DNA of 64,000 bases from Bacteroidia bacterium (GCA_033391075.1 JAWPMV010000001.1:3100001-3164000), one strand, 5' to 3'. Shown: positions 1-9,746, numbered from the stretch's first letter. Notes: generated from the letters alone by a model not told the origin. Numbers and translations are program-made.

Positions 1-2
1 CT

Positions 3-89
3 CCCTTTTACTATCCCGATCCCACAGAAAGCATCCGAACAGGCATTACGGCTATGAGTGCTGGAGTAATGGAGATTATGAAGAAATAG
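3..89 (+). CDS. C-terminal end of an unidentified protein (partial)
   Basis: An open frame enters from the left edge and ends at a TAG at 87–89. Only 28 residues are visible, ending in a helix-like stretch (GITAMSAGVMEIMKK). That kind of tail occurs in several hydrolase families, but nothing diagnostic is visible. It ends 3 bases before the stop codon of the convergent DUF6702 gene, as is usual for the tightly packed convergent pairs in this window. Confidence 0.5.
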   Translation, partial: PFYYPDPTESIRTGITAMSAGVMEIMKK

Positions 90-92
90 GAC

Positions 93-578
93 TTAAAAAG
101 CTATAATTCCAGAAGTTTTCTTTTTATCCAGTTTCAAAAGACCGCTGGCTGCGCTTCCTTTGAGCCGAATGATATTGTTCTGGGTGGGAAAAAGATCAAT
201 AAGGATGGTATTGGAAATATCGATCACTTTAGGTCTGAAATCCATCTTGCCTCTATAAATGGAGAAAACAGCATCTCCTTCTATTTGACAAGAATGCATA
301 CGGATATCTGGAGCTTTCCCGTCCATAAGAATTTCTACTTTCTCCAGGAGGTATTGATGAACTAAAGAAGCTTCTTCCTCATTAATTCCATCCTGAAGCT
401 TAACGATCTTTCCCAAAGTAGAACGAACAGCATCTTCCAGATCATCTGTAAAAATTTTGATCTGCACCTCAAGGTCCTGCTTATTTTCCTGATAGGAAAT
501 ATCAGTTATACTGACATAAAAGGCATGTTCAGGAGATAAGAAGAGTGATAAATAGAAAAGGCCTAATATTAGCTTCAT
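93..578 (-). CDS. DUF6702 family exported protein
   Basis: A protein of 161 residues with an N-terminal hydrophobic signal (MKLILGLFYLSLFLS) directly followed by the family hallmark HAFYVSITDI. It continues with KIFTDDLEDAV and a C-terminal segment NIIRLKGS. I start it at the ATG at 578; the frame extends upstream only to a TTG. DUF6702 is a Bacteroidota family of unknown function, probably periplasmic. A paralogue with the same three motifs lies at 2063–2596, on the other side of an M28 peptidase. Family assignment is from motif recognition; function is unknown. Confidence 0.8.
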   Translation of the reverse strand: MKLILGLFYLSLFLSPEHAFYVSITDISYQENKQDLEVQIKIFTDDLEDAVRSTLGKIVKLQDGINEEEASLVHQYLLEKVEILMDGKAPDIRMHSCQIEGDAVFSIYRGKMDFRPKVIDISNTILIDLFPTQNNIIRLKGSAASGLLKLDKKKTSGIIAF

Positions 579-672
579 AGGATATTTGCCCAAAAGTTCA
601 GCAATCAATTTACGCCAAAACCAAAGAATAAAGGGAAAAATAGTATATTAAATAGTCCAAAATCAGGATCTA

Positions 673-2073
673 ATGAAAATTGCTACACTCAAACTCAATT
701 TATTGGGGATACTTCTACTAGCTGGCTTTTCCTGCCAAAATGCTCCCAGAAACGCTCCTTCCTCCCATCTTAATGAAGAAGATTTAAAAGTGATTCGATC
801 CATCTTCGATGAAGCGCTGGCGAATGGAAACGGATATGTCTGGATGGAAGAATTGTGTAAAGATATAGGTCCCAGGTTGAGTGGGTCAGAAGAAGCTGCT
901 AATGCCGTAAGCTGGGGAAAAGCCTTGATGGAAGAATTGAAGTTTGACAAAGTTTTCCTCCAGGACGTCATGGTTCCCCATTGGGAGCGAGGCAAAAAGG
1001 AGCATGCAAGGATTGTGGGGGGAGATGAATTAGCCGTTCTGGCAATTGGAGGTTCTGTTGCAACTCCTCCGGAAGGTTTACAGTCGGAAGTAGTAGAAGT
1101 CTTTTCTTTAGATGAAGTCGATGATTTGGGAGAAAGCGGAGTAAAAGGAAAAATCGTCTTTTACAATAGAGCTTTCGATCAAAGAAATATCAATACAGGA
1201 GCCGGATATGGCGGGGTTGTAGATCAAAGATCGCAAGGGGCATCCCGAGCTGCTAAATATGGAGCAAGTGCGATTATCATGAGGTCTGCCAGCTCTGCAT
1301 TTGATGATGCCCCTCATACAGGTGCTTTGCGTTATGCAGAGGATCAGGATAAGATTCCAGCTGCTGCCCTCGGTGTACAATCAGCTATAAAATTGGCCAA
1401 AGCCCTGAAAGATGATCCGGGACTCAAACTTGAACTGGCTATCCATAGTCAATGGTTTGAGGATGCGCCTTCTCATAATGTAGTCGGTGAACTCCAGGGT
1501 TCGATTTCCGACAAGATTATAACCGTAGGTGGACATCTGGATAGTTGGGATGTAGGAGAAGGTGCACACGATGATGCCGCCGGATGTATCCATTCTATAG
1601 AAGCTCTTCACATATTGAAAAAGCTCGATATCAAGCCCAAACATACAATCCGCGCTGTCTTGTTTATGAATGAGGAAAATGGTACACGCGGAGGACAAAA
1701 GTATTCGGACCTGGCTCAAGAAAATCAGGAGAAACATCTTATCGCTATTGAAAGTGATGCAGGAGGATTCAGTCCCAGAGGATTTGGCCTTTCTGGTCCG
1801 GATGATATGCTGGAGCGATTCAGATCCTGGTTGCCTTTATTCCCCCAAAATACCATCAGTTATATCAATAAAGGAGGAGGAGGAGTTGATGTGGGTCCTA
1901 TCCATCGAGATATGGAGGTTCCTATGATGGGATTAAATGTAGATCCTCAAAGAACCTTCGACTATCATCATTCGGAGACGGACGTATTTGAAACCGTAAA
2001 CAGACGGGAACTTCTATTGGGTTCTGCTTCCCTGGCAGCTATCATTTACCTTATAGATAAATATGAGAAGTAG
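673..2073 (+). CDS. M28 family zinc metallopeptidase, probable lipoprotein
   Basis: A 466-residue secreted aminopeptidase or carboxypeptidase of the M28 family. The N-terminus is a signal peptide ending in AGFSC (Cys21), suggesting a lipoprotein. A PA-type insert lies at about residues 120–250. The co-catalytic zinc site is visible in order: GGHLDSWD (about residue 287), HDDAAG (about 299), NEENG (about 333), ESDAG (about 361) and HHSETD (about 435). The family removes residues from peptide ends outside the cytoplasm. The stop overlaps the start of the downstream DUF6702 gene by 11 bases, so the two are probably cotranscribed and translationally coupled. Confidence 0.9.
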   Translation: MKIATLKLNLLGILLLAGFSCQNAPRNAPSSHLNEEDLKVIRSIFDEALANGNGYVWMEELCKDIGPRLSGSEEAANAVSWGKALMEELKFDKVFLQDVMVPHWERGKKEHARIVGGDELAVLAIGGSVATPPEGLQSEVVEVFSLDEVDDLGESGVKGKIVFYNRAFDQRNINTGAGYGGVVDQRSQGASRAAKYGASAIIMRSASSAFDDAPHTGALRYAEDQDKIPAAALGVQSAIKLAKALKDDPGLKLELAIHSQWFEDAPSHNVVGELQGSISDKIITVGGHLDSWDVGEGAHDDAAGCIHSIEALHILKKLDIKPKHTIRAVLFMNEENGTRGGQKYSDLAQENQEKHLIAIESDAGGFSPRGFGLSGPDDMLERFRSWLPLFPQNTISYINKGGGGVDVGPIHRDMEVPMMGLNVDPQRTFDYHHSETDVFETVNRRELLLGSASLAAIIYLIDKYEK

Positions 2074-2596
2074 GCGAATTAAGGGATCAAGAAGCTTTTT
2101 ATTGCCATTTGGGTTTCTATGTCTTTTTTTCATAAGCCAATCTTTTATCCCCAGGCATGCATTTTATGTATCCATTCATGATATTCGTTTTGATAAGGAC
2201 TGGGGAAAATTTGATATCAAGATCAAGGTTTTCACTAATGATCTGGAAGATGCCTTAGTGAATGCCGGTCATCCCCGATTTTTACTCGACACCCAAAAAG
2301 AAATAGAGGGAGCCGATATGGCCATTGACAGATACATTCAGGAGAAAGTCATTCTTTCAATTGCCCGGAAAGCCCTATCTCTTCAATTTATCAAAAAAGA
2401 ATTTCGGGAAGACGCATGCTGGATTTATTTTCAGGCAGAAGCAGAATGTAAACCCAGAGAGCTAAACCTAAGCAGTAAGGTCTTACTGGAATTATTCGAC
2501 AGCCAAACCAATATCATCCGATTGAAAGTGGGTGATCAGCGCTTCATCAGCAATCTCGACAAGCAGCTGTATCAGGAAAAATTTTCATTTAAATGA
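2063..2596 (+). CDS. DUF6702 family exported protein (second copy)
   Basis: A 177-residue protein with a basic N-terminus, a hydrophobic signal segment and then HAFYVSIHDI, the same junction as the copy at 93–578. It shares KVFTNDLEDAL and TNIIRLKVG with that copy. The start codon lies inside the end of the M28 peptidase gene (11-base overlap), which suggests coupled translation. The function of the family is unknown; the pairing with a secreted peptidase gene suggests an envelope role, which is inference. Confidence 0.8.
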   Translation: MRSRRIKGSRSFLLPFGFLCLFFISQSFIPRHAFYVSIHDIRFDKDWGKFDIKIKVFTNDLEDALVNAGHPRFLLDTQKEIEGADMAIDRYIQEKVILSIARKALSLQFIKKEFREDACWIYFQAEAECKPRELNLSSKVLLELFDSQTNIIRLKVGDQRFISNLDKQLYQEKFSFK

Positions 2597-2653
2597 AAAG
2601 CAGGCGTAAGCTTTCCCTTTCTCTTACGACCTATCTGAAACAAGCTTTATTAT

Positions 2654-3757
2654 ATGGATCTATATAAACTCAACCGAAGAAAGAGCCTGAGACAGATAAG
2701 TTTAGGCTCTGCTGCAATACTAAGCGGTTTACCCGCTATAGCTTGCGCAAACAATGAATCCCAAAGAAAAAGCCTGGGAATAGCGCTGGTGGGATTGGGA
2801 AATTATGCTACGAACGCTCTTGCTCCTGCATTCGCCTCTACTCAAAATTGTCATCTTGCAGGCATTGTTACAGGTACTCCTGCAAAAGCTGAGAAGTGGA
2901 AAAAGGATTTCAACATTCCCCAAAAGAATATTTATAATTATGAGACCTTTGGCCAGATCGCAGATAATGAGGACATCGATATTGTATATGTAGTTCTTCC
3001 TAATGCCCTGCACGCAGAATATACCATAAAGGCTGCCGAAGCCGGCAAACATGTAATTTGTGAAAAACCCATGGCTTTGAATGCGGAGGAATGCCGGCAA
3101 ATGATTGCTGCATGCAAAAAAGCAGGAGTAAAACTCTCTATTGGATATCGCCTCCATTTCGAAAAGCATCATCAGGAAGCCATGCGCCTGGGGCAAGAGG
3201 AAGTATTCGGCAAAGTTCGATTTATGGAAGGGGGATTAGGATTCAGGGTAAGAAATACCCAACTCTGGAGGTTGGATGCAAAGCTGGGAGGCGGAGGAGC
3301 AATCATGGATTTGGGGGTATACCCTTTGCAGGCTGCCAGATACATTACCGGAGAAGAACCCATTTCAGTTACGGCTCAGGGATATAATACTGCCCCCGAT
3401 ATCTACAAGGGTATCTATGAGTCTATCAACTTTCAATTGGAGTTTCCCAGTGGAGCCCTGGCAAATATTTCCACTAGTTATGGATATTATCTGGATCGCT
3501 TCAGAGCAGCTTCAGAAAGAGGTTGGTTTGAATTAAATCCATCATTCAATGGAACAGGCACAGACGGAATTACCAGCGAAGGCAAAATGGAATTTGAAGA
3601 TGTTGTCCAACAAGCCAAACAAATGGATGATTTCTCGATTTGTGTTCAAGAGGATAAAGTATCACGGGTGAGCGGGGAAGAAGGCCTGAAAGATCTCATC
3701 ATCGTCGATAAAATCAAAGAATCCATAGAAAGTGGAAGGAAAATACAGCTGATATAG
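2654..3757 (+). CDS. Gfo/Idh/MocA family oxidoreductase, exported
   Basis: A 367-residue NAD(P)-dependent oxidoreductase of the glucose-fructose oxidoreductase type. The N-terminus has a twin-arginine-like signal (RRKSLRQISLG, then a hydrophobic run to about residue 32), fitting periplasmic GFOR-like members. The Rossmann motif GLGNYA is near residue 47 and the family motif EKP is at residues 137–139 (ICEKPMALN). The catalytic-domain segment DLGVYPLQAARY follows. It probably oxidises a sugar or sugar derivative; the substrate cannot be read. A Tat substrate fits with tatA lying just downstream. Confidence 0.85.
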   Translation: MDLYKLNRRKSLRQISLGSAAILSGLPAIACANNESQRKSLGIALVGLGNYATNALAPAFASTQNCHLAGIVTGTPAKAEKWKKDFNIPQKNIYNYETFGQIADNEDIDIVYVVLPNALHAEYTIKAAEAGKHVICEKPMALNAEECRQMIAACKKAGVKLSIGYRLHFEKHHQEAMRLGQEEVFGKVRFMEGGLGFRVRNTQLWRLDAKLGGGGAIMDLGVYPLQAARYITGEEPISVTAQGYNTAPDIYKGIYESINFQLEFPSGALANISTSYGYYLDRFRAASERGWFELNPSFNGTGTDGITSEGKMEFEDVVQQAKQMDDFSICVQEDKVSRVSGEEGLKDLIIVDKIKESIESGRKIQLI

Positions 3758-3791
3758 CAGAAGTTTTAGGAAAGAATTCGCTATTTTAGGC

Positions 3792-3821
3792 TTTGTTACC
3801 TATACAAAACTTTTATCTTTG
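3792..3821 (+). promoter_or_regulatory. Predicted Bacteroidota sigma-A promoter for tatA–gatA
   Basis: TTTG at 3792–3795 and TATCTTTG at 3814–3821 match the Bacteroidota −33/−7 consensus (TTTG and TAnnTTTG) with an 18-bp spacer. Transcription would start near 3828 and give a leader of about 100 nt before tatA. Confidence 0.6.
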
Positions 3822-3928
3822 TATAAGAAATCTTACATAGAAGGCCCAGAGGTTTCGAATTTACGTATTCAGTAAAGCCGAGATATGTGAGAAAATCGTA
3901 AATTAGACATCGTTAAAACAAAAAAGAT

Positions 3929-4144
3929 ATGTCATTAGCTAGTATATTGTTGGTAGGCTTGCCCGGTGGACCCGAGATGCTTCTTATTCTGTTCGCGATC
4001 CTTCTTCTCTTTGGAGCCAAGAAGATTCCTGAACTGGCACGTGGCCTGGGTAAAGGTATCCGCGAATTCAAAGATGCTTCTAAAGAGATCAAAAGAGAGA
4101 TCGATACAGAAGCCAAAAGAATTGATCCAAACCAGGAAGCATAG
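3929..4144 (+). CDS. tatA: Sec-independent translocase subunit TatA/TatE
   Basis: A 71-residue protein with the full TatA layout: a short periplasmic N-terminus, one transmembrane helix (about residues 15–31, [16 protein letters not shown]), the [16 protein letters not shown] hinge and amphipathic helix, and a charged soluble tail. TatA forms the protein-conducting assembly of the twin-arginine pathway in the inner membrane. It starts at ATG 3929, about 100 nt after a good promoter. gatA follows on the same strand. Confidence 0.95.
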   Translation: MSLASILLVGLPGGPEMLLILFAILLLFGAKKIPELARGLGKGIREFKDASKEIKREIDTEAKRIDPNQEA

Positions 4145-4160
4145 CATTTCTGATATTTTG

Positions 4161-4197
4161 GAGCATGTAAAAATTGAGTTTGCTTTCCAGCATGCTC
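4161..4197 (+). other. Inverted repeat between tatA and gatA
   Basis: GAGCATG at 4161–4167 and CATGCTC at 4191–4197 form 7-bp arms. There is no T-run after it, so it is not a classical terminator. It could stabilise or separate the tatA message from gatA. Confidence 0.3.
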
Positions 4198-4216
4198 TCT
4201 TACTCTAAAACATATA

Positions 4217-5668
4217 GTGAAACGATTCCATAAGCTGAGTGAGATTCAGCAGGAAATAGCTACCGGTTCTTTATCATGTAAGGAACTGGTAGATGTGTAT
4301 TTAGGCCGCATCGAAAACCAAGAGTCCCTCAATATCTTTGTTGAGGTATTTGAGGAAGAAGCGCGTCAAAAGGCAGCCAAAATCGATCAGAAGATTGCCA
4401 AGGGAACTGCCGGTCGTCTGGCAGGTTTAGTATTGGGAATTAAAGATGTGCTCTGCTATAAAGGGCATACCTTAACAGCCTCTTCCCGAATTCTCGAAGG
4501 TTTTGAATCGCTCTTTACCTCCACAGCTGTACAAAAATTGTTGGATGAAGATGCCATCATCATTGGTCGCCAAAGCTGCGATGAATTTGCCATGGGTTCA
4601 TCCAATGAAAATTCCTGTTATGGTCCTGTGAGAAATCCCTGGAGCCCGGATTCTGTTCCCGGTGGTTCCAGTGGTGCCTCTGCTGCTGCCGTTGCGGCTG
4701 GCTTATGCCATGCCTCCCTAGGATCAGATACAGGAGGTTCAGTCAGGCAGCCTGCCGGATTATGTGGGGTTGTCGGAGTAAAGCCCACCTACGGGAGAGT
4801 TTCTCGCTGGGGCTTGATTGCTTACGCTTCTTCTTTTGATCAAATAGGTCCAATAACAAATTCCGTTGAAGATGCTGCCCTGATTTTGGAAATCATGGCC
4901 GGCAACGACCCCCAGGATAATACCAGTAGTTCCAAAGAAGTGCCGGCCTATGCTGAAGGATGCAAGCAAACTACTGACAAGAAATATAAAATAGGCTATC
5001 TCAAAGAAGTCCTTGAAAGTGAAGGACTTGATCCGGAGATAAAAAAGAGAAAGCTTGAACTTATAGCTTCCTGGAAAGAGCAGGGACATGAATTGATTGA
5101 AATTGAATTTCCTCTGCTGGAATACCTCGTTCCCTGTTACTATATCCTCACAACCGCGGAAGCTTCTTCAAATCTGTCCAGATATGACGGAATACGGTAT
5201 GGGCATAGAAGCAAGGATTCGGAAAAGCTGGAAGATCTCTACAGAAAAAGTCGAAGTGAAGGATTTGGAGAAGAAGTTCAACGCAGGATTCTCCTGGGTA
5301 CTTTTGTCCTTTCTGCTGGATATTATGATGCCTATTATACACAGGCTATGAAAGTCCGGAGGTTGATCCGGGAAAAAACAGAAGAAATCTTCAAGAAATG
5401 TGATTTCCTCTTTAGCCCGACCAGTCCTAGTACTGCTTTTAAAATTGGAGAGAAAATAGATGATCCGATAGAGATGTTTCTGGCGGACATCTTTACTGTA
5501 CATGCAAATTTGGCCGGTATGCCTGCCTTATCGCTCCCATTAGGTCTGCATTCCAATCAAAAACCCTTTGGCTTGCAATTAATGGCTAATAGCTTTCAGG
5601 AAGCCGAATTGCTAGCTTTTGCAAATGTATGTATGGCCCAACATGCAGCCCCCAGCCTTCAGCTGTAA
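4217..5668 (+). CDS. gatA: Asp-tRNA(Asn)/Glu-tRNA(Gln) amidotransferase subunit A
   Basis: A 483-residue amidase-signature enzyme, the usual length for GatA, starting at GTG. The Ser-cisSer-Lys triad is visible: Lys76 in GIKDVL, the cis-Ser at 151/152 in GGSSGASAA, and nucleophile Ser175 in GSDTGGSVRQP. GatA releases ammonia from glutamine to amidate mischarged Glu-tRNA(Gln) or Asp-tRNA(Asn), in complex with GatB and GatC, which are not in this window. It lies 72 bp after tatA on the same strand. Confidence 0.93.
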   Translation: MKRFHKLSEIQQEIATGSLSCKELVDVYLGRIENQESLNIFVEVFEEEARQKAAKIDQKIAKGTAGRLAGLVLGIKDVLCYKGHTLTASSRILEGFESLFTSTAVQKLLDEDAIIIGRQSCDEFAMGSSNENSCYGPVRNPWSPDSVPGGSSGASAAAVAAGLCHASLGSDTGGSVRQPAGLCGVVGVKPTYGRVSRWGLIAYASSFDQIGPITNSVEDAALILEIMAGNDPQDNTSSSKEVPAYAEGCKQTTDKKYKIGYLKEVLESEGLDPEIKKRKLELIASWKEQGHELIEIEFPLLEYLVPCYYILTTAEASSNLSRYDGIRYGHRSKDSEKLEDLYRKSRSEGFGEEVQRRILLGTFVLSAGYYDAYYTQAMKVRRLIREKTEEIFKKCDFLFSPTSPSTAFKIGEKIDDPIEMFLADIFTVHANLAGMPALSLPLGLHSNQKPFGLQLMANSFQEAELLAFANVCMAQHAAPSLQL

Positions 5669-5809
5669 TTTATCCTAAATTCTTATTTAGCTTTACCCTT
5701 GACGCAAGAATATTTGTATATTGTATGCGTTCTATAAAAGGATTTCCTGAAAGGCCGGGGAAATTTCACAAGCCAAATTGCAGGCCTGCAAATCCAAACC
5801 AGAATCGGG

Positions 5810-7366
5810 ATGAAGAGATCGATCAGCTTTCTACTGTTCCTTTGTATTACATGCTCATTTTCACTTGCTCAATCCGACCCTGAAAACAAAAAAGATAAAG
5901 AACAGAAGGATCTTCAAACTGAGACAAAAGGCTCTTCTTTCATAGATCTCGAGGAAGGGAAACCCATAGAAAATCAACTCAACCGATTTTCCCGTTCCTA
6001 CCGATTTGAAGAAGCTAAAGGAGACACTTACGATACCTTATTGCAAAATGTTAAGAATTATCGTTCAGATGATGTCCCGAGATTTAGCCCTAAATATTAC
6101 GAGCAAAAATTATATGACCTTCCCACGGTAATCCCAATGGATTACAATCAGTATGTTGCCAGATACATAGAAGTATATGCCGTTAAAAGAAGAGACCAGG
6201 TGGCAAGAATGATGGGATTGGGCAGGGTATATTTTCCCATTTTTGAAGAATATCTCGACAAGGAAAATATGCCGATGGAACTCAAATATCTTCCGGTTGT
6301 TGAAAGTGCGCTAAATCCTCATGCTCGCTCAAGAGTTGGCGCAACAGGCCTCTGGCAGTTTATGCTGTATACCGGCAAACAATATGGATTGAAAGTCAAT
6401 TCTTTTGTGGATGAAAGGAGAGATCCTACCAAAGCTACCATAGCAGCGACTAAATACCTCAAGGATGCCTATAAAGAATTTGGGGACTGGCTTTTGGCCA
6501 TTGCTTCCTACAATTGTGGAATCGGCAATGTGAGGAAAGCCATTAGAAGATCTGGAGGAAAAAGAAATTTCTGGGAGATTCGTGCATGGCTTCCCAGAGA
6601 AACTCGGGGATATGTTCCTGCTTTTATCGCAGCGACCTATGTATTTGAGCATTCTGCAGAGCATAATATCTACCCGGTTTATGTAGATTTTTCTCTCCAT
6701 CAGGATACCCTTCACCTCAACAGACTTGATATTACCTTAAATGAGATCGCTACCCTAACCGGAGAAGATCTCAATACCCTGCAAATCATGAATCCTGAGC
6801 TAAAACTCGATAGGATTCCCTATACTTCTAATTCCTATATGCTCCGAGCGACTCCCAAGGTTGCCAATTATTTTGCAAGCAATGAGAGAAGCATTCGGGA
6901 TAAATACGGGAAAAAGAGGGATCAATACATTCCCAAGGTAGCGAGTAAGAGTTCCTCCTCTGCGAGTAAATATGTCAATCCTCAACCTCCCAAAGGGAAA
7001 ACACTCGTTTATTATACCGTTCGAACAGGAGATGTAGTAGGTTCTATTGCGGAAAAATATCATGTTTCTGCCCGGCAAATTGCCTATTGGAACAATCTCT
7101 ACAGATATCGTATCAAAGTAGGACAGCGGCTGAAAATCTATTCCAGCAAAAGCGTAGCAGAGCAAGCGGGAGCCAGACCTGCGAAACGACGTACCAGTGG
7201 CGCAACAGCTTCTTATTCCAAGAATGCCAGTTACCATACAGTGAGAAGTGGAGATACGCTCTGGGGCATTTCCAATCGCTACAATGTGAGCATTGAATCA
7301 CTTAAAAACCTGAATAGTGGTATCGGAAGGAATTTGAAAATTGGGCAAAAAGTCAGGATTCGCTAA
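5810..7366 (+). CDS. MltD-type lytic transglycosylase with two LysM domains
   Basis: A 518-residue murein hydrolase. A signal peptide (MKRSISFLLFLCITCSFSLAQ) is followed by a low-complexity linker and then an SLT goose-lysozyme-like domain at about residues 140–270. Catalytic Glu165 lies in VVESALNPHARS, and GATGLWQFM and SYNCGIGNV are the companion motifs. Two LysM peptidoglycan-binding domains follow, at about 400–445 (YYTVRTGD) and 474–518 (YHTVRSGD). It cleaves the MurNAc–GlcNAc bond with 1,6-anhydro formation in the periplasm. Its 3' end overlaps the convergent gene by 14 bases. Confidence 0.93.
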   Translation: MKRSISFLLFLCITCSFSLAQSDPENKKDKEQKDLQTETKGSSFIDLEEGKPIENQLNRFSRSYRFEEAKGDTYDTLLQNVKNYRSDDVPRFSPKYYEQKLYDLPTVIPMDYNQYVARYIEVYAVKRRDQVARMMGLGRVYFPIFEEYLDKENMPMELKYLPVVESALNPHARSRVGATGLWQFMLYTGKQYGLKVNSFVDERRDPTKATIAATKYLKDAYKEFGDWLLAIASYNCGIGNVRKAIRRSGGKRNFWEIRAWLPRETRGYVPAFIAATYVFEHSAEHNIYPVYVDFSLHQDTLHLNRLDITLNEIATLTGEDLNTLQIMNPELKLDRIPYTSNSYMLRATPKVANYFASNERSIRDKYGKKRDQYIPKVASKSSSSASKYVNPQPPKGKTLVYYTVRTGDVVGSIAEKYHVSARQIAYWNNLYRYRIKVGQRLKIYSSKSVAEQAGARPAKRRTSGATASYSKNASYHTVRSGDTLWGISNRYNVSIESLKNLNSGIGRNLKIGQKVRIR

Positions 7367-8393
7367 TTACTTCCCTCATTTCTTTCCAGCTCCAGGATTT
7401 CCTGGCCTCAATTCCTGAAAGTGCTTCTCGGTAGTAGCTAATTACCAAGGAACGAAATTCTTCAGGAGGAATGGAAGATGCATAGATCTTCCGATTGAAT
7501 GGATGCGCAAATCTTTCTGCCTTTGTCAGGCCCTTTTTATTCAATCTCAGCATAGGTCCGGTATCCATGATGCTATCGAATTCCCATTCGTAGGGATTTG
7601 CTTCCAGCTTGTTTAATTTTTCAGCTAAGGGCTCAAAAGGCAGGCGGGGAAATAGATGTCTATCTGCAGTATCGACCCAGGATACATACTTATACTCAAG
7701 TTCGTATCGATTCCCTTCATAAAGACTGAGGACCATATCCATACCCGAACTATCCTGAAAAAGCACATAATAATGTATGGGTTCAGGGCAGGAGACCGTT
7801 TGGAGATGGATATCATCCAGTCTTTCGATATTCCCCTTACTTTTTAATACCTTTTGCTGTTCAAGGATCTGATGAAATTCATTTGTCCATTCATCCTTAA
7901 AGCGATCAGGATTCAATAAAAAAGCTGCTAGTCTCGGAAGGAAATAGTCATACTTAGGCACACAAGAAGTCGCCTCATCTTTTTCTCCAAAAGGTTCATA
8001 AAAGATTTCTCTCTCTACGGAATTTATCCAGCAACATAGTTTGAGGGCTTCGGTTGAAATCGAATGTTCTGTTTTCCATTCCCGAAAATCACCGATAAGG
8101 GCCGCCTCTCTTAGGAGATCTTCATATTCCAATGCCAGCTTTGGATTTTTCAGCGCCCAGATTCCCAAAAAACCATCTATATCAAAATGGTTATTGCTGA
8201 CGAAAGGCAAGTGTATAGAAGCATGTCCAGCCTTAATTGCATTCAACACAATCCCTGTACTGCTATCATCGGCCAACCCATCCGGGACAGCTGCCCCTCT
8301 CCAATGAGAAAGCATAATTCTTCCTTTGAAATAGCTATCTACAATAACTACCTCTTTGTGATTTTTCACCTCATGAAAGGGGAGAAAGTCCAT
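7353..8393 (-). CDS. DUF6687 family-like cytoplasmic protein
   Basis: A 346-residue protein without signal or membrane segments. The N-terminus contains VDSYFKGRIMLSHWRG and, further on, SNNHFDIDGFLGIWAL. I recognise these as resembling DUF6687, a Bacteroidota family of unknown function. The NHFDIDG element is reminiscent of a phosphoesterase-type metal site, but that is only an impression. It follows the DUF819 gene on the same strand with only 3 bases between stop and start, so the two form an operon. Confidence 0.65.
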   Translation of the reverse strand: MDFLPFHEVKNHKEVVIVDSYFKGRIMLSHWRGAAVPDGLADDSSTGIVLNAIKAGHASIHLPFVSNNHFDIDGFLGIWALKNPKLALEYEDLLREAALIGDFREWKTEHSISTEALKLCCWINSVEREIFYEPFGEKDEATSCVPKYDYFLPRLAAFLLNPDRFKDEWTNEFHQILEQQKVLKSKGNIERLDDIHLQTVSCPEPIHYYVLFQDSSGMDMVLSLYEGNRYELEYKYVSWVDTADRHLFPRLPFEPLAEKLNKLEANPYEWEFDSIMDTGPMLRLNKKGLTKAERFAHPFNRKIYASSIPPEEFRSLVISYYREALSGIEARKSWSWKEMREVISES

Positions 8394-8396
8394 AGA

Positions 8397-9710
8397 CTAG
8401 GAAGCCCATTGCATCAGGGTCGCACAAATGATGGCTCCATAAGTTCCAAGTGCATAGCCCAGTACTGCCATCAAAACTCCAACTGGTGCCAGAGCCGGAC
8501 TAAAGGCTGAAGCCACAACCGGAGCGGATGCAGCACCTCCCACATTGGCCTGGCTTCCTACAGCGGTAAAGAAAAATGGCGCCTTGATCAGTTTCCCCAC
8601 AAATAAGAGGAGACTCACATGAACAAGCATCCAGACCAATCCAATCGCAAAAGCATCCAGATTATTGAAAACTTCTCCGATATTCATTTTCATTCCGATA
8701 GTGGCAACCAGGATATAGATAAATACACTTCCTATTTTGGAGGCGCCTGCTCCTTCAACTTGTCGGGCACGGGTAAATGAAAGTAAAAGACCTACTGTTG
8801 TAGAAATCACGATCAACCAGAAGAAGCCTGACATAATCGAACTGATCCCCCACTCTACCAATTTACCATTGGGATATAGTAAGGCACCAGAAGCATCTGT
8901 GAGGCTTTTGCTGCTCTCATTTATATTCTGGAAAATGGGTGCGATCAAATCTGATCCCCAATGGGATAAAGCTGTCGCTCCAAAGGCAATACCAATCATT
9001 AAGAAATAATCCGTAGTGCTAGGATTTCGGGCAATGTCAGCTTGATAATCTTCTACTCTTTGTTTCAAGTCTTTGATGGCACTTGCATCAGCCTTGAACC
9101 AGGTATCGATTTTATCAGAAATATTGGCTCCATACAGAAGAAATCCCATCCAAATATTCGCCACAACTACATCAATGACGACCATAGAAGAAAAAAGCTT
9201 ATCACTTACCTCAAATATTTCCTTCATGGCTGTCTGATTAGCTCCCCCTCCGATCCAACTTCCGGCAATGGTTGACAAACCTCTCCAAAGTTCTCCCGCA
9301 TCACTTACCCCGACGATATCAGGAGCAATAGTACCTATCAACAATAATGCGATAGGGCCTCCTAAAATAATACCGACAGTGGCCGTAAAAAACATGATAA
9401 GTGCTTTAGGACCGAGATTAATGATCCCTTTAAAATCAATGCTTATACACAACAAAACCAGACTCGCTGGTAATAGGTAGCGAGAGGCGACCGGATTGTA
9501 CAATTTTGAAGACTCGCCATCAATCAAGCCCAAAGGCCAGTTCAGGAGTGCCGGCAAAAAATAGCACAACAATAAAGCCGGTACATAGGTATAAAATTTC
9601 TTCCATCCAGGCTTCTCGCTAGAGGAAGTCACGAAGACAAAAGCGAGGCATAGCATCAGCAATCCGAAGACGATCGCATCATTTGTAAAAAAGGCAGTAG
9701 TAGGTTCCAT
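8397..9710 (-). CDS. DUF819 family membrane protein
   Basis: A polytopic inner-membrane protein of 437 residues with about 11–12 hydrophobic helices and conserved DUF819 segments, including WIGGGANQTAMKE and GSQANVGGAASAPVVA near the C-terminus. DUF819 proteins look like secondary transporters with an inverted-repeat fold; the substrate is unknown. I start at the ATG at 9710 (MEPTTAFF); the upstream ATG at 9752 would run into the divergent gene. The DUF6687 gene follows directly. Confidence 0.85.
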   Translation of the reverse strand: MEPTTAFFTNDAIVFGLLMLCLAFVFVTSSSEKPGWKKFYTYVPALLLCYFLPALLNWPLGLIDGESSKLYNPVASRYLLPASLVLLCISIDFKGIINLGPKALIMFFTATVGIILGGPIALLLIGTIAPDIVGVSDAGELWRGLSTIAGSWIGGGANQTAMKEIFEVSDKLFSSMVVIDVVVANIWMGFLLYGANISDKIDTWFKADASAIKDLKQRVEDYQADIARNPSTTDYFLMIGIAFGATALSHWGSDLIAPIFQNINESSKSLTDASGALLYPNGKLVEWGISSIMSGFFWLIVISTTVGLLLSFTRARQVEGAGASKIGSVFIYILVATIGMKMNIGEVFNNLDAFAIGLVWMLVHVSLLLFVGKLIKAPFFFTAVGSQANVGGAASAPVVASAFSPALAPVGVLMAVLGYALGTYGAIICATLMQWAS

Positions 9711-9746
9711 GAATTCAGTATCTTGCGAGGCAATAAACACATTTTT

